From the NCBI GenBank assembly GCA_030704615.1, contig CM060731.1:87836756-87900755 (forward strand): a DNA stretch of 64,000 bases, written 5' to 3'. Source of the DNA: Takakia lepidozioides. Lineage: Eukaryota; Streptophyta; Takakiopsida; Takakiales; Takakiaceae. The translations under genes and the position numbers were made by a program. The notes beneath the pieces are model-generated. The model did no database searches. It saw nothing but the letters and a program-made list of their open reading frames with translations, and was not told the DNA's origin. Every line of letters starts with the position of its first letter. Within the stretch, counting starts at the first letter, position 1. Below are positions 10,881 to 23,700 of the stretch, one piece after another.

Positions 10881-13783
10881 TTATGGACTGTGCAACTTGT
10901 GTGGGCTATGTTGCTTGTGTTGGGCTGTGACAGACTGTGGTAGGCTGTGATGGTTGTGTGAACACCTGTGTTCCCTGCTATGGCCATACACATTCGGCGT
11001 TATGACCAGTGCTTCATGCTCCGCTGGTGCTACTGGTGTAGTCTGTGACTGCATCTGTGTTTCAAGATGCAAATCATGCTGCAATGGTCTATCATGGATA
11101 CCACTGTATCCCTTCAACTTGTTGGCATTGACTCTACCAAGCATCTCTTTGTTAATGGTTTGTAACATAGCTGTGTTGTTATCATACATCTTCTGTATGA
11201 CATAAGGTCCTTTCCATGGTGATTTAAGCTTAGAATCTTTAATCTTTCCCTTCTTCTGCAACCACAGTACCAAATCACATGTCTTAAAAGTCTTCAGTTT
11301 GCCTTCATCAAATTGATCCTTCCTCTTCATCTGAATTCTGGCCATGTTATCAGTTGCATCAGCACGTACTTTTTCCACATGATATAGTTCATGTTTCCTT
11401 ACTTTAATTGAATCCTCCAATTCCATTCTCCTTCCCCATTCAGTTCTCATGGTAGGTAACAGAATTCCACTAGTAAAGCTTCCATGCCATAAACTAATTG
11501 GAATGGTGTATACTTGGTGGTGACCTTGTATGAAGTCCTGTATGACCATAAAGCAGTCAATAGCTTTGTATCCCAATCAGTTCTGTTGGCATTGACTATC
11601 TTAGCAAGGATAGTGCATAGTATCTTGTTGGTGGCCTCTGCCTGCCCATTTCCCTGTGGATAATAGGTTGTACTCTTCCTGTGCACAATCATGAACTCCT
11701 TAGTCAACAGTTCAATGGTCTCATTAATGAAATGACTTCCCTGGTCATTGATAAATTCCAAGGGACAACCAAATCTTGTAATAATGTTCTCATATAGGAA
11801 CCTTGCTGCGGACTTAGCTGTGTTGTCTTTCAGAGCCTTAGCTTCCACCCATTTTGTGGTATAATCAGTGGCTGTGATTATATACTTATTATGTGTATTC
11901 CTGGCTGGTGGATTGATTGGCCCAACAAAATCCAATCCCCATTTCTGGAATGGTTCAGTAGGCATTGTAGGATGCAAAGCCATCTTCCCAGATCTTTGCA
12001 AAGGTCTTAGCCTCTGGCACTCATCACAGCTCTTACAATACTTGTGTACATCTTTAAACAAAGTAGGCCACTAGTAACCTGCAAGTAATATTTTCCTACT
12101 GGTAATCTCTTAGACTCCAAAATGGCCTCCAACCACTTTATTAACTTCATGGTAGTACAAGCATCTTTTCAGAACTCCATCAGGTCCTAGCTTATACAAT
12201 CTTCCTCCTATCATAGTGTATGGTAATGCCTTGATAGCCATTCTCTTCCTCTGTTCATTCCCATAACTAGATGGGCATTGTCCATGAGTTAGGTAATATC
12301 TGATTGGCCACTGCCAATCTAACCAATCATCTGCTCCCTGCACTTCCACTGCAAATAAACTTGCATCAGGCAGTTGATCGTCTACTCCTGTGGCGGACTC
12401 TCCTGTTGAAAGGCGTGACAAGTGATCTGCCACAAGATGCAAACGTCCAGGCTTGTAAACAACTTCGAATTCAAACTCATGCAGTATAATCAGCCATTTT
12501 GCTATCTTTCCACTTATCAAAGGCTTGTTCACCAAATAAATTAGAGCTTGATGATCCATATAGAACATAAACTTCCTTCCCAGCAAATAATGCCTGAACT
12601 TCTTGACTGAATAAATCATTGCCAAAGCTTCTCTTTTGGTGGTGCTATAGTTCCTTTCAGCACTGTTCAACACTCTGCTAGCATAATACACAGGTGACCT
12701 GTGACATTTTGAGCTAACACAGCTCTTAATGCTTCTCTTGAGGCATCACATTGTACATAAAATACCATATGCCAATGTGGGTTAATCAGCACAGGTGTAG
12801 TTGTTACTGACAATGTGAGTTCCTTGAAAGCGTGTTGGCACTCAGCTATCCATGCAAACCCTGCATCCTTCTTCAAGAGCTCTGCTCAATGGTGCTGCCT
12901 TCTGTGCATATCTTCTGACAAACCTTCTGTAATAACTGGTTTGTCCAAGGAACCTCCTTAGAGCCTTAACATTACTTGGTGTTGGTGAGGCTTTAATAGC
13001 CTCTGTCTTTCTAGGATCTACAAGCAGCCCTTTTTGACACACAATGTGTCCCAAAAGAACTCCTGAGTTCACACATAAAGTGCATTTTTCAGGATTCAGC
13101 CCAAGACCTCTCATCCTGCATATGGCCAAACATAACTCCAACTCCTGCATATGGCCAAACATAACTCCATCTTCTGCAAGTGCTCATTCTTAGAGCTGTA
13201 CACACTAAAGTCATCTAAGAACACTTGCATGAAATCATCCAAGTACTCATGGAAAGATTCACTAATCACTCTCTAGAAAGTTGCTGGTGCATTACATAGT
13301 CCAAAAGGCATGACTTTGTATGCATAAGCACCCCAGTCTGTGATGAAAGCAGTCTTTCTCTGGTCCTACCTGTACTTGGTTATACCCACTGAAGCCATCC
13401 ATGAATGAGTACATCTCATGGCCTGCTACAGTATCTAGCACAACTTTTGTGAATGACAAAGGAAATGGATCTTTCTTTGTACAATCATTCAACTTCTTAT
13501 AGTTCACACAAACTCTCAGTTTGCCATTCTTCTTGGGAACTATCACGATGGGTGATAGCCAAGTACTGTACTCTATCGGGTATATAAACTTAGCCTCAGC
13601 CAGCTTCTTTATCTCCTTCCCAACCTTCTGTGCATAGTCGAGATTCATTTTGTATCTTGTCTGTTTGATTGGTACAGAACCTGGTTCCAATTCAATCTTG
13701 TACTGGCATATTTCAGGGGGTATCCCCTTCAGGTCTTCATAACTCCAGGCAAATACATCTTTATATTTGATAAATAGCACCGA
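10881..13783 (-). pseudogene. Gypsy-2 pol: reverse transcriptase, RNase H, integrase
   Basis: In minus-strand order: reverse transcriptase start (13,780-13,290: FAWSYEDLKGIP, LRVCVNYKKLND, FMDGFSGYNQ), a frameshifted stretch with [11 protein letters not shown] and the catalytic VFLDDFSVY near 13,200, connection domain (LVDPRKTEAIKA, RRFLGQTSYYRRF), RNase H (DASREALRAVLAQ, NYSTTKREALAMIY, MDHQALIYL) and VADHLSRLSTGE. Integrase follows at 12,061-11,447, with HKYCKSCDECQR, the catalytic DFVGPINPP, INDQGSHFINE and ATNKILCTIL. A GPY-like C-terminal domain (LKSPWKGPYVIQKMY) is at about 11,200. Conserved motifs place it among non-chromovirus Ty3/gypsy elements. Several frameshifts and stops make it inactive, including a direct duplication of about 29 bp at 13,118-13,171. 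It abuts methyltransferase-like copy 2 at about 13,784 without an LTR. Confidence 0.85.
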
Positions 13784-14026
13784 GCTTTCTGACCAGGATG
13801 ACATCCTCCCGGACATCCCCAGGCCCCAAACCCGCAGCATACAGGCTGGGTTTGGCGGTCCTGGTGGGCTGCCGGAGAACCCCTCTGCAGCAGACGTCAT
13901 GTCGGAGGCGGATATGAAGTTGGCCGCTGCCAAGTTGTTGGAGGCAACCCATGTTGGAGCACATAGCCGAAGCCCACCCCAACGACCTCGATTGGCATTT
14001 CGCCGTGGAGTGTGTTGTGCTGAAGG

Positions 14027-14194
14027 TTGTACCTAAAGAGACTCCGGTGTAATTCCATAACTCATCACTTCATACATGCACCAGGGTTGAGCCCCCAAGA
14101 GGTGCACACTCTTCTGAATATGGATCCAGGGGACCAGTGAGCTTGGCTTGCGGTCCCCACTCAATGGTACGCCCATCCTTTTCGGACAGTAGAA
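14027..14194 (+). mobile_element. Captured 3' fragment of transposase B gene inside methyltransferase-like copy 2
   Basis: From GTACCTAAAGAG to GGACAGTAGAACT the sequence is nearly the same as 39,133-39,297, the last codons and 3' flank of transposase B. It interrupts the exon between the codons for VECVVLKV and the segment LLKAAMADINS, which copy 3 joins by only a few residues. No clear target duplication is visible, so it looks like filler DNA or gene conversion rather than transposition. Confidence 0.85.
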
Positions 14195-15525
14195 CTACTC
14201 AAAGCTGCAATGGCGGACATCAACTCGTAAGTTACAACGCCTCTTGCTTTTGGACCCAAAATTTGTAAGTCATTTCATTGCAAATCCTCATATTTGTTCA
14301 AAATTCCCATTTCAGTATTGTTTGATGGAAATGTGGCATTGCAGGGTGACTGATAATGCCTTCATTGCCACCAACTTGTCCCATATGCTCTTCCGAGTGA
14401 AGGATGTCGGGAAGCAGGGGGTGTAAGAGTTTGCCAATTCGCTCAGTGCCAACCTCCTGCGCAAGTCGGAGGCAAAGGCAGACAGAACCTAGTATAGGCT
14501 GAGCATGGACGCCATGGTGGACTACATATTTTGGGTAAAGCTCCTGACTGTTTTGTTGAGCTAATCTGTCTCTCCTCCCCCAATAGAAGAAAAAGTGTTG
14601 AGCAGGATCTCTAATCTTATGTGCGCATTCTTGACAGACGAAAATTCAGCAGGATTTGGCACATGCGCGGAGGTTCTACATGGAGTCAGAGGAGAAGAAT
14701 CTAACCCTCCCGACACTGGAATCGTATCTCAAAGCTGCGGAGGCCAGGGCCCGCATAAAGTACAAGTCGCGGATGGTAAAGTACGTGGCCATAGCTGATC
14801 CCGCCCTTGGTGCCGACTTTCTGGTGGAGGTGGGGAAGCACTACTCCCGCGCTCTGAAGCCCACGATGACATTGGAGAAGCTCCATCGTCTAGCCACATC
14901 CTGTGTGGATGCAACAGAAAAGGTGATACATTCTTAACCAAATTGTGGTGGCAACAACTCGTTTTTGTGATGTTTGGCGCTTACGAATATGCTGGGTGGT
15001 TGGACAGACCCGGTGGCTCCAAATCTGGAATGGTTCCCAAAGTACAAGGGACATGTGGAGCTTCCCCAACCGACAAACTGTCTGACCCGACATTTGACAT
15101 GTGGATGAACCGCATGACATGGTGGTTTCAGGTACTTCCCCACGCTTCGTTTGGTGCTTCTACTCTTGTAGGGGGTGGATTCATTGTATTTTTTCAGGAA
15201 AGCGATCTGATGGAGAATCTCCACAGGTGACGATGAATGCGCAAGAGCAGCTGGACACACAAGCACATCAGTTCAAGATGGAGATTTCTCCTGCAGCAGA
15301 GAGCCTACGCGACTATGTGACGAGGTACTTTCTGCTGTACAAAACCGACCTATTCTTTCGAGAGATACCCCATGCCCGCCGGAGCCACGAGTTCACCGAC
15401 CAGCCGAACGCGGACAAAGCAGCAATGCGCCTTCTGTACAGGTACATACGCGATGCCTTCCTTTCAAGTCCTTGCATTTCAGGATGTTAGAGGCCTCATG
15501 TGGCGCATAAAAATTGGTCCTTGGA

Positions 15526-15815
15526 AAAATGGCGCCGAATTCCCAGTCCAGGGCACCCAAAATGGCTAAGTCCTAGGGTGGCTGGCACCGAAAACCAAAA
15601 TTCGGCGCCATTTTTCCAATTCCAGGGCCAGTCAGTTCAGGGACTCAGGCATTTTCGGCCCGGACCTGGGAAAATGGCGCCGAATTTCTAGTTCAGGGCT
15701 CCCAAAATGGCTAAGTCCCTAGGGTGGCTGGCACCGAAAACCGAAATTCGGCGCCATTTTTCCAATTCCAGGGCTAGTCAGTTCCGCCCCAACTTGGGAA
15801 AATGGTGCCGAATTT
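15526..15815 (+). repeat. Tandem repeat with GGCGCC-centred inverted units, inside an intron
   Basis: Two full units and one partial unit (about 129-145 bp) each run from AAAATGGCGCCGAATT to AAATTCGGCGCCATTTTT. The GGCGCC or GGTGCC centres fall at about 15,533, 15,606, 15,678, 15,752 and 15,806, so the intervals are 73, 72, 74 and 54 bp. It fills the intron between exons 15,228-15,440 and 15,856-16,994 of methyltransferase-like copy 2. Confidence 0.85.
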
Positions 15816-18217
15816 CCAGTTCAGGGACCTCATTCTGTGTTTTTCATGAATGCAGGTACTGCAAGTTCTCCCTTTTGGAGAAAGGTCATCTGTCTTTCGA
15901 GCCACCATTCTTGTGAGGGCATGGAGGAACCCTGGGGCTGACTCCATGTACACTGACGTTATTGTGAAGGAGTGGCATCTGGAACATTTGCGTGATTGCC
16001 CTTGGTATGTGGACCTTCCGCCCGGCTCGCTCAACCCATCCGAGTTTCAATTGAAGCTGGATGCTGAGGCCCGACGAAACCGGGCTCCGCTGCCTCCGCT
16101 GGGTCCAAAAGAGGCAAAAGCGCTTGCGAACTCCAGGAAAGCGGCAGAGCTTGCTCAGGCAGGAATTCAGGAGAAATTGAATGAGAAGAATAAAGGCCAA
16201 AGGAAAAGGACAAGGAAACAGGTGAGTACAGTAACACCCAAAAAACAGAAAACCATCGGGGCATCGGAGGAGGCACAGGAGGGGACCCAAGGGAGTGACT
16301 CGGACGACGACTTTGTTCAAGGTCCTGCGACTGCTACTGCTGCTACCAAGTCACCGGTCGTCCGGGTTCCCAAGTCAGTTCGGAGTGGGACTGGCTCTGC
16401 CAAGAAGTTGGCATTTGAGGGCGAGCCTACACGGCGGTATTCGGCGGTGACGTTTACGCACAGGCCAAAGCTAGAACCTCCAACCGTCATCCAATGCGTC
16501 AATGAGAGCTTCCTTGACGCTCTCACTGCCAGGGCGAAGAAGGTGGCACACAGCAAGTCTCTGGCGAAGCAGAAGGGGAAAGCCAAGAAGAGGGCTGCCG
16601 GTACAGAGCCTAAAGACACCCCTGGTTTTGAAGCCATGATGGAATTCTTCACAGCTGTGAGCACGGATTGCAAGAGCACTCGGGGGGGGGGGGGGTTGGG
16701 GTGGAGAGAGCTTGCGATATGATTCTCCTCGACATTCCAGATGGGGAGCTGCTGGAGGGCCTGGATGGTGTGCCCAACTGGAACAGGTTTACTGAGGACT
16801 ACTGGAAAGCCGGGTTTGGGCTGGCGGGGATGCTCCTGGATGACGGTGGATGTGTGGTTGTCCTTGCCACAAGAGGGAAGACCACAGAGAATGCGGTGGC
16901 AAGATGGACACCGAAAAGTGTCACCCCGGTCCTCCTCAGAAAAATGGTTCTGCATCAATACACAGGGGTTGTGAACAGAGGGCCAAAGTGTAAGTTATCA
17001 ATCTATTGCATTCACCTCATATTGTGGTGTATCTAAACTAGATCCCGGAGTTGATCCCTCTTTTGTTGGATGTGCAGACATTGGTGTTTGAGGCATATTG
17101 CTTTGTGAAGATAGGGTCTACGTTCAAATTCCGCAACGACGGTCGTCTTGTTGATGCCGCTGTGGACCCTGTTACCTACGATGTCCTCTACAACTATGTG
17201 CCCCACTCCAGTATGCCAAAGGACACAAAGACATTCAAACCGTGGCGGTACAGCCGGACCCGGAGCCCTGGTTTCATCCAAACCCTCATGGAGACGTGCT
17301 CGGATGTCCAAGGGCGGATTCTTGACCTCACATGTGGCACGGGTAAGCCTTCACGTGCTCAGTTTGTCCCCTAGCCCGATTGCAATTTCATGCCGCAAGC
17401 TATTAACCGCCCGTTTTGTTCCTCAGGTGCTTCAATGTGGGCAGGGACGTTGTCCGACAGGCATGTGTTCGCCTTTGAGCCTGATACTGCCCTCCACAAC
17501 TCGGAACTTGCAGCGGCTGAACGTCTGCCCAAAGAGGAAGAGACACCCTTGGAAGTTGAGGAAAAATCTGAGAAGGAGCAGGGGGAGGAACAAGTTGGGA
17601 TCGAGGCCGAGGAGCCCCCGGTTTACGAGTGAGTGGTCGCATTGTAAGTTGCCTCCAGATTTTGTGAGGCACCTCCCTTCGCTTTCTTATTTCATTGAAA
17701 ACCCTTTCTGCTTTTGCTGGTATTGACATTCTTGAAGTGGATTTGTTCTTACTGTAGGATGCCAAGTACTGCGGGAGGGACATCTACACCGGAGTTCATG
17801 GGCAGGAGGAACGTGCCTTTTTTTGCCAGGGGGGATCTCATGCCTAGTCCAGAAAGGGACTACATCCTTCCTACTTATGCTGCCCGGCTTGCTTCGGTGT
17901 CCATTAGGAGGTCTTCCGAACCTAGTTGTGTACAGCAGATTTTAGACGAGGCAAGCCTCAAGAAAATGAAGATGAGGGAGGAGGCAGCAGATATTAGAGC
18001 CCGTCGGGCTCGTAGACTTGTCTTGGATTCTGCTGAGGAAAGTGGGGGAGAAGAGGCAGAAGATTCCCAGGAGGTGAGGTGGACAGTCCCCCAAGGAGAT
18101 GACGGAATTTTTGAGAGGCATAGTGCAACCGATGCATCACAGAGCTCGGAGGATGGGGGGGATGAGGGGGATGAGGAAGAAGGAGGGCCAAGTTCCTCGG
18201 AAGGTGTAGGAGAGTAG

Positions 18218-18425
18218 TTCCCATTCCTGCTATGTCAGTTAGGACACACTTGTATAGACGTGGCTTGCCACAAAATTTGCAATAAAATGTTGCATTTCAT
18301 TGCTATGACGATTGCACATGACCCTATTTCCGTGCCTCCTAACCCTATTTCCGTGGACACATAATGGCCCGCTCATGCTTTTTTTTTTCCCGCTCATGCT
18401 CATGCCGCTCATGAAATAGCAGCCC
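18218..18425 (+). repeat. Right terminus of methyltransferase-like element, copy 2
   Basis: Shares with copy 1 the AATAAA at about 18,281, two CCCTATTTCCG units, a T-run, GCTCATGC repeats and the final GCTCATGAAATAGCAGCCCC. Its reverse complement matches the start of the element at 24,931. This supports a terminal inverted repeat of the form GGGGGGCTGCTATTTCATGA. Confidence 0.75.
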
Positions 18426-19190
18426 CCCTCGCCTGCCTCGATGCACTTCCACCTTGCGAGCGCAGTACCTGGGCAGGACTATCCAAAATTGACTGTGTTG
18501 CCTCGCCCCCCTGCGATCCCTCCCCAGCTCCCATGTCAAACAAACAGGAAAACATGAGACACTGCAGGCCAAAAAAAAGGTGTAAAAGGAATAGTGTGTA
18601 TGGAGTGCTTCACATCCACAAAGCACGAATCTCTCACTGGTGGGCAATCCGAGTCTCCGGATAACGAGGTCTGCATTTCCTGCATGAGACGGAGCTTAAG
18701 TCGTGTCGTCGGCGGCTTCCCAAAATCCCGCGTCCTCCTCTTTGCCAGAGTCGCCTGACCTTCCACAAACTCTATGCTATCACTATGCTGCATAAGGAGA
18801 GGAAACGCAGGAGAATGTCACTGCAGAAGGGCAAGGAGCGAGAGAGCAAAGCGGTGGAACATGCAACCACTATGCACGAGCAGATGCGTAAGCAGCCACG
18901 TCTCCGGAAGCGTTGCCACCGTCCACCACTTTCTGCCGTATGGGTGATGAAGAGATTGCGACCCCTGACACGTTCGCACGGATGAAGTCGACTGGAACAC
19001 GACGCGTGCTTGTTCAAGCCACCAGTACAAGACGCTTTATCCAAATTGCGGCACCGAAATACTGTTCCGTTCACCGGATGCTGTTCCCGGAGCAGCCGAC
19101 ATTGAATGAAATATCCGCACATCATGAAACCCAACCGCCATGAAAATCCCTTGCCTATGACATTCAACAGTTAGGTCATAACGTTTCATC
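18426..19190. other. Unassigned stretch between element terminus and array A
   Basis: Several overlapping frames of 60-130 codons exist on both strands, including a Lys/Arg-rich frame at 18,785-18,985. None shows a recognisable motif or homology to the other methyltransferase-like copies. It may be residual 5' sequence of the element carrying transposase A. Confidence 0.35.
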
Positions 19191-19198
19191 AGCGGACG

Positions 19199-20592
19199 GA
19201 TGAATTTCGGCGCCGAAATTCATCCTATTCAAGTGCTTTCATGCACAAACTTATGAATTTCGGCGCCGCAATTCATCGCTTCCCCAGTCCTCATCCATCA
19301 TGAGCAAACCTGTCAGTCGGATATCGGAGCCGGAATTAATTCCGGAACAGTGGAGACGGCTGCACCTGGGCACATTTCATCCATATTTTGGCGCCGAAAT
19401 TCATTACGAATATCTCCGTCCGCGCGTAGACGAGGTGAAATCATCCATATTTCGGCGCCGAAATTCATCCAGTGCGAAGACTAAATCGGCACCATGCTAC
19501 GCTTTGCCGCCATCATTGCCCCTCACGGATGCTGTCCATGCATGTTGGACTTGCCATGTCTGGACATTTAACTATAATTTTGGCGCCGAAATTATACTTT
19601 ATGTGCGGCAACGTCCCGTGCGAAAAAAGACCACTTAATGGATACTGTCAGTTTCAAATGAAAACAACGGCTAAAATGCAATTAATTCTCCCCCAACATG
19701 AAAAAAATCCCCTTTCGACATTGGATAACGGCCTTTTGTAAGACAGAAGTGGTTGAATGTGCCGATTTCTCCATTAAATGCAGAATATTCGTGTTATCTT
19801 CGTCGGAATGGATTATCTCCAACGAATTTCGGAACATTGCATCATCCAGAAGCAAGAAGTAAGTGTCGGGTTCGGACGAATTTCGGCGCCGAAATCATCC
19901 GTCGCATAGAAAATGTAATATTACAGTTACTCATTGCGGACAGTAAGGATGAATTTTGGCGCCGAAATCCAGCGCTCAAACCCTTAAAAGAATTTGGAGG
20001 GATGACTTCGGATGAATTTTGGCGCCAAAATTCATTGCTTGCGAAGAAAAAAGAAAATTAGAAGGGAGGTCTTGGATGAAATTCGGCGCCGAAATTCATC
20101 TGTCGCAAGGAAAAAGAAAAAGAAGGGAGGACTTCGGATGAATTTCGGCGCCGAAATCCATCCGCAGGACAGCAGAATTAGAGTCGGAAAAGGAGAAGAA
20201 GAATGAATTTCGGCTTCGAAATTCATCCATTCTGCCTATTCAGGATTAGTGTCATTCGGATGTGGGCACCGAAATCCGGACACGTGGTGAATCACGTCTG
20301 TAATCACGAACACATTCATCCGTATTTCGGCATCCAAATTCAACCCTTACGTGCAGAAACAATTTCATGAAGAAGATGTTCATCCGAATTTCGGCACCGA
20401 AATCCATCCGTTGGGTGCTTGCTCAGTTTTATGAGGTGAACAAATTACGATTTCTGTCGCTGGAATTCATCCTCTGGCTTCCAAATCTGTTACATAACAG
20501 AGATGTTCATCTAGATTTCGGTGCCGAAATTCATAGGAAGGCCTTATTTATTATAGCCCAAGTGGTGGTACATCACAATTCAGGCACCAAAT
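19199..20592 (+). repeat. Palindrome array A (GAATTTCGGCGCCGAAATTC, 64-bp period)
   Basis: About 17 palindromes centred on GGCGCC with arms GATGAATTTC/GAAATTCATC. Centres read at about 19,211, 19,264, 19,328, 19,392, 19,456, 19,584, 19,887, 19,960, 20,023, 20,087, 20,149, 20,214, 20,267, 20,331, 20,395, 20,522 and 20,585. Most intervals are 62-65 bp, or 127-128 where one site is worn away. Two are 53 and one is 73. The DNA between sites is not obviously repeated apart from AAGAAAAAGAAGGGAGG units near 20,040-20,130. The array ends about 190 bp before the transposase A start codon. Confidence 0.9.
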
Positions 20593-20781
20593 ATCCGATG
20601 TGAACTTGCTGTTGTCGTCCGTTTTTGTACCGTACGTTATACACCTTCATCCATACGTGCACTGATCACCTATCCTGTTGGATACAGAATCCTCCAAAAA
20701 ATCATTGTGGTATTAGGTAGGACATACTCTTCTCATTACAGGACTTCGTTGCGGAGCATACCGAGAGGTCCCATCTTCAAC

Positions 20782-23700
20782 ATGGACTCCCGTGTTTGGG
20801 TAAACGTGTACTTCCATCCTGATTCTCTGAAAGCTAAAATACCCTGCGACCAAGGATTTGTGATTGTCACTGAGCAGTACCTGTGTGTGAAGTTCGGGCT
20901 CCGCCCTGGAACGGTGTTTTTGGAAGAGGAGACGAAGGATGCTTATGGAAATTTTCTGGAAAGTGCCGTCATTCTGCATGCAGATTTCGGAAAAGGCAAA
21001 GAGTGGCGGCTCCCAGCTTCTGAATCCATCCGGTACAGTGCAATTGGTGAAATCGTGCCTAAAGAGTTCCCACGCTGAAACTTGGTTGATCCTCCTTCCA
21101 CAAGAGGGTCTGGCGTGCAAGATGTGAAGTCTGCCATGAAGGATGTGGGCACCTCTTCACAAGCAGAGAAGCCCAAACATGTGAAAAGGGAAATCCAGGA
21201 AAACAGGGAAACAGTCGTCAGTGACGATGAAGACTGTATGGTCCTTCCATCGTATGTTTCGAAGTCGTCCGTCACTAGGAGTGTTTAGAAGTCGGCAAAC
21301 AATGAGCACACACCCTCCGACTCAACTTCCGTCCGCTCAGTAATCGACATATTGCCTGATGTTGTGGATGGGAATGCTATCTACGAGTTCCCCTCCAGTG
21401 CCGGCAGGCGCAGGCCCAGACGGCATGCTGGTAGGAATGAACAGGAAACATGACGGCTACCCTTGGTGTATCACCAAAACTTCATCGTCCAACCTGGGTG
21501 ATGGAGTTCGAGTGAGATATGTATTGTGTGTTGGGCATCTTAAATGTTTCTCGAGCACATGTTACCATTACACGAGCAAAGGCACCCGGAATGAAACTGA
21601 CTGGATTGGCAATTCGTCGACCCCATTTTGGCCTCAAGGTAGAGTTCCTGCAGGGACGTTCAAGTGTGCCCATTGCAACGCAGCCCCTACGTGCATGGCA
21701 GTGTGCAACGCCAAGCAGTACTACGTCGGGACCATCGGCCCAGCGTGCACCAGAGCATGCATTCACATCGGAAAGCATGACCACCCCGTCGGCAGAGGCA
21801 ATTGCAGAGTCGCTTTTCAACAAGCCCACGATATTATCAAGGAGGAGGTGAGGTTCAGGCCGGGAGCAAAACCAAAGCAGATACAGCTCGCATCCGCACA
21901 TAGAATTGCAATTGGCAGAATAATGTCGGAGGACGGAAGCACAAGAGAGAAGCTGGGCTGAAGGAGCTACTAGAAGCTGTCTCCCATATGTGCAGCCCCA
22001 ATGTCAGGAACCACATTGTCGGCTGCAAGAAACAAATCGGAAGAGGATCAGACATGCACTCCATCTTGGAAGTGAAGCGCACATGCGGCTACGACTTCAT
22101 CCAAGGCAGCTTCTTTCCTGGTCAAGGCTCAGAGACGGAGAGGTGCTTCATATTTAAGATGTCAACGTGCGGACCGGGGAGCGGCGTCGAGTTGGTGAAG
22201 CGGATGACCAGTGGAGACCTCTCAAATTGCTGGGTCATGTTCGACCACATCCGGCGAATTACCAACCACGATTGGGTGACAATGGGGGCACATGTATACG
22301 ACCCACATTGCAGAAAGTTGATGACCATTGCTATCTGCGAAATGAAAGGAGAAGACACAGATTTGGAGTTGCATATGTGGCACGGAATTAATGAGCAAAT
22401 GGCGAGAACGAAGTTGCCCCCTCCCGATTTTAGGGGCTTCATGGCTGACAATGCCCAGGCGAACTGGGCTGCAGTTAGGAGGGTATATAGGGACGACCCA
22501 AAGACTCCAATGGAAGGTAAAGAGAGATCTTGCGGGTTCCACTTCATGCAGAGTTTGACGCAAAACACGAAAAGGTTTGTGGCGTCACGCCACCGGCAGG
22601 ATCATATCAGTATGTGCCTTGCGTGGAAAAATGCGAATTCCATCGACGAGGCGGAGACCGAGTTTGCAACCATATGCGCCTGGTGGGTGTCTTCAGGGGC
22701 AGTGGATGTGAAAGATCAGCCAGAACTGCAAACGTGGCTTGCGTGGTGGCACTATAGATTCCGCCAGTTTGGAGACTACATGAGACAGGTAACACATTTC
22801 TGTACTTGACAATTGTTCTATTTTGTGCTTGGACATTCTCCACAATGAGTGACATTTCTAATTTCCTTCAACAGGACATGAGCTAGGAGGATGACACGGA
22901 TATGCCGACGACAAACATGGCCGAATCGGTGCACTCTTCTTGGCGTGCTTCCTCTGGGGCACATCTCATTGACATGTTGACAGCAACAACAGAAGATATT
23001 GTGAGGGCCATCATGCAACAATCTCGTTACTACCAGTTTCTGGGAGGAAAGCAATGGGGTATCGGACCAGACAGGTAGGAGATGCTGATGAGGGCGGCGC
23101 ATCGTTCGACCGATCCCAAAAAATGGACTGCTGCATTGCGGGAAACAATAAGGTCAACGCCGTTACACAGTCGGGGGAACTGCCTGGAGGGCGATGTCCG
23201 TAGCCGGCCGGTGAAGAGAAGAATTGAGAACATGCCCGGAGGCGACGGGGATTCATGGAGATCAGATATGAACATCCGCACTCAACCTCGGGGCGCAACG
23301 ATGTTGCGTCCCACGCCTCCTCCCAGCAGGACTCGTACCCCCTCTCCTGCAGCATCCATGGAATCGCTGCCAGACTCGGGACACCATGCCGAGGATGAGC
23401 ATGTTGTTCCTATTTTCGTTACCCAATACAGCATTCCAATCGTGGAGCGAGATGTGTCGGCCTCGCAGTGGAGAATTGCACGGACCCGTCCGACATTTCG
23501 TGGCAAATGTTGTGCTGTTCGTGTCGACACCAACCAGAGATGCAATGAGATGATTCGGAGGAGCCCGCAGGGCATTGTGCCTGCCCCTTGCTTCACAGGG
23601 AGATTTGTGTGCGCAAAGTTTGTGGAGGCCACACTGAAGGAGTTTTGGTTCTGCAGGCACGACATCATGTCGTGTGTGTTCAGCAAGCCCAAGTATGGTG

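Larger units (their letters stand above)
13784..18217 (+). pseudogene. Methyltransferase-like transposon gene, copy 2
   Basis: This copy shows most of the exon set. Exons lie at about 13,790-14,229 (with a 168-bp foreign insert), 14,344-14,535, 14,641-14,921, 14,960-15,131, 15,228-15,440, 15,856-16,994, 17,080-17,342, 17,426-17,631 and 17,759-18,217. The N-terminal part includes SEADMKLAAAKLLEATHV and a helical region with KYVAIADPALGADF. The catalytic-like part has MILLDIPDG (motif IV position), RTRSPGFIQT, ILDLTCGTG spliced to GASMWAG, and HVFAFEPD. Disruptions are in-frame stops near 14,426 and 14,490, a frameshift near 15,912, and a long G-run at 16,681 that shifts the frame. A segment of about 370 bp present in copy 3 is missing next to ATHV. 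Role by family: DNA-modifying enzyme of a transposon. Activity is unproven. Confidence 0.7.

Noticed and set aside
20707-20781. Upstream extension of transposase A
   Set aside because: Uses a GTG start and has no counterpart in transposase B; ATG at 20,782 aligns with the ATG of B.
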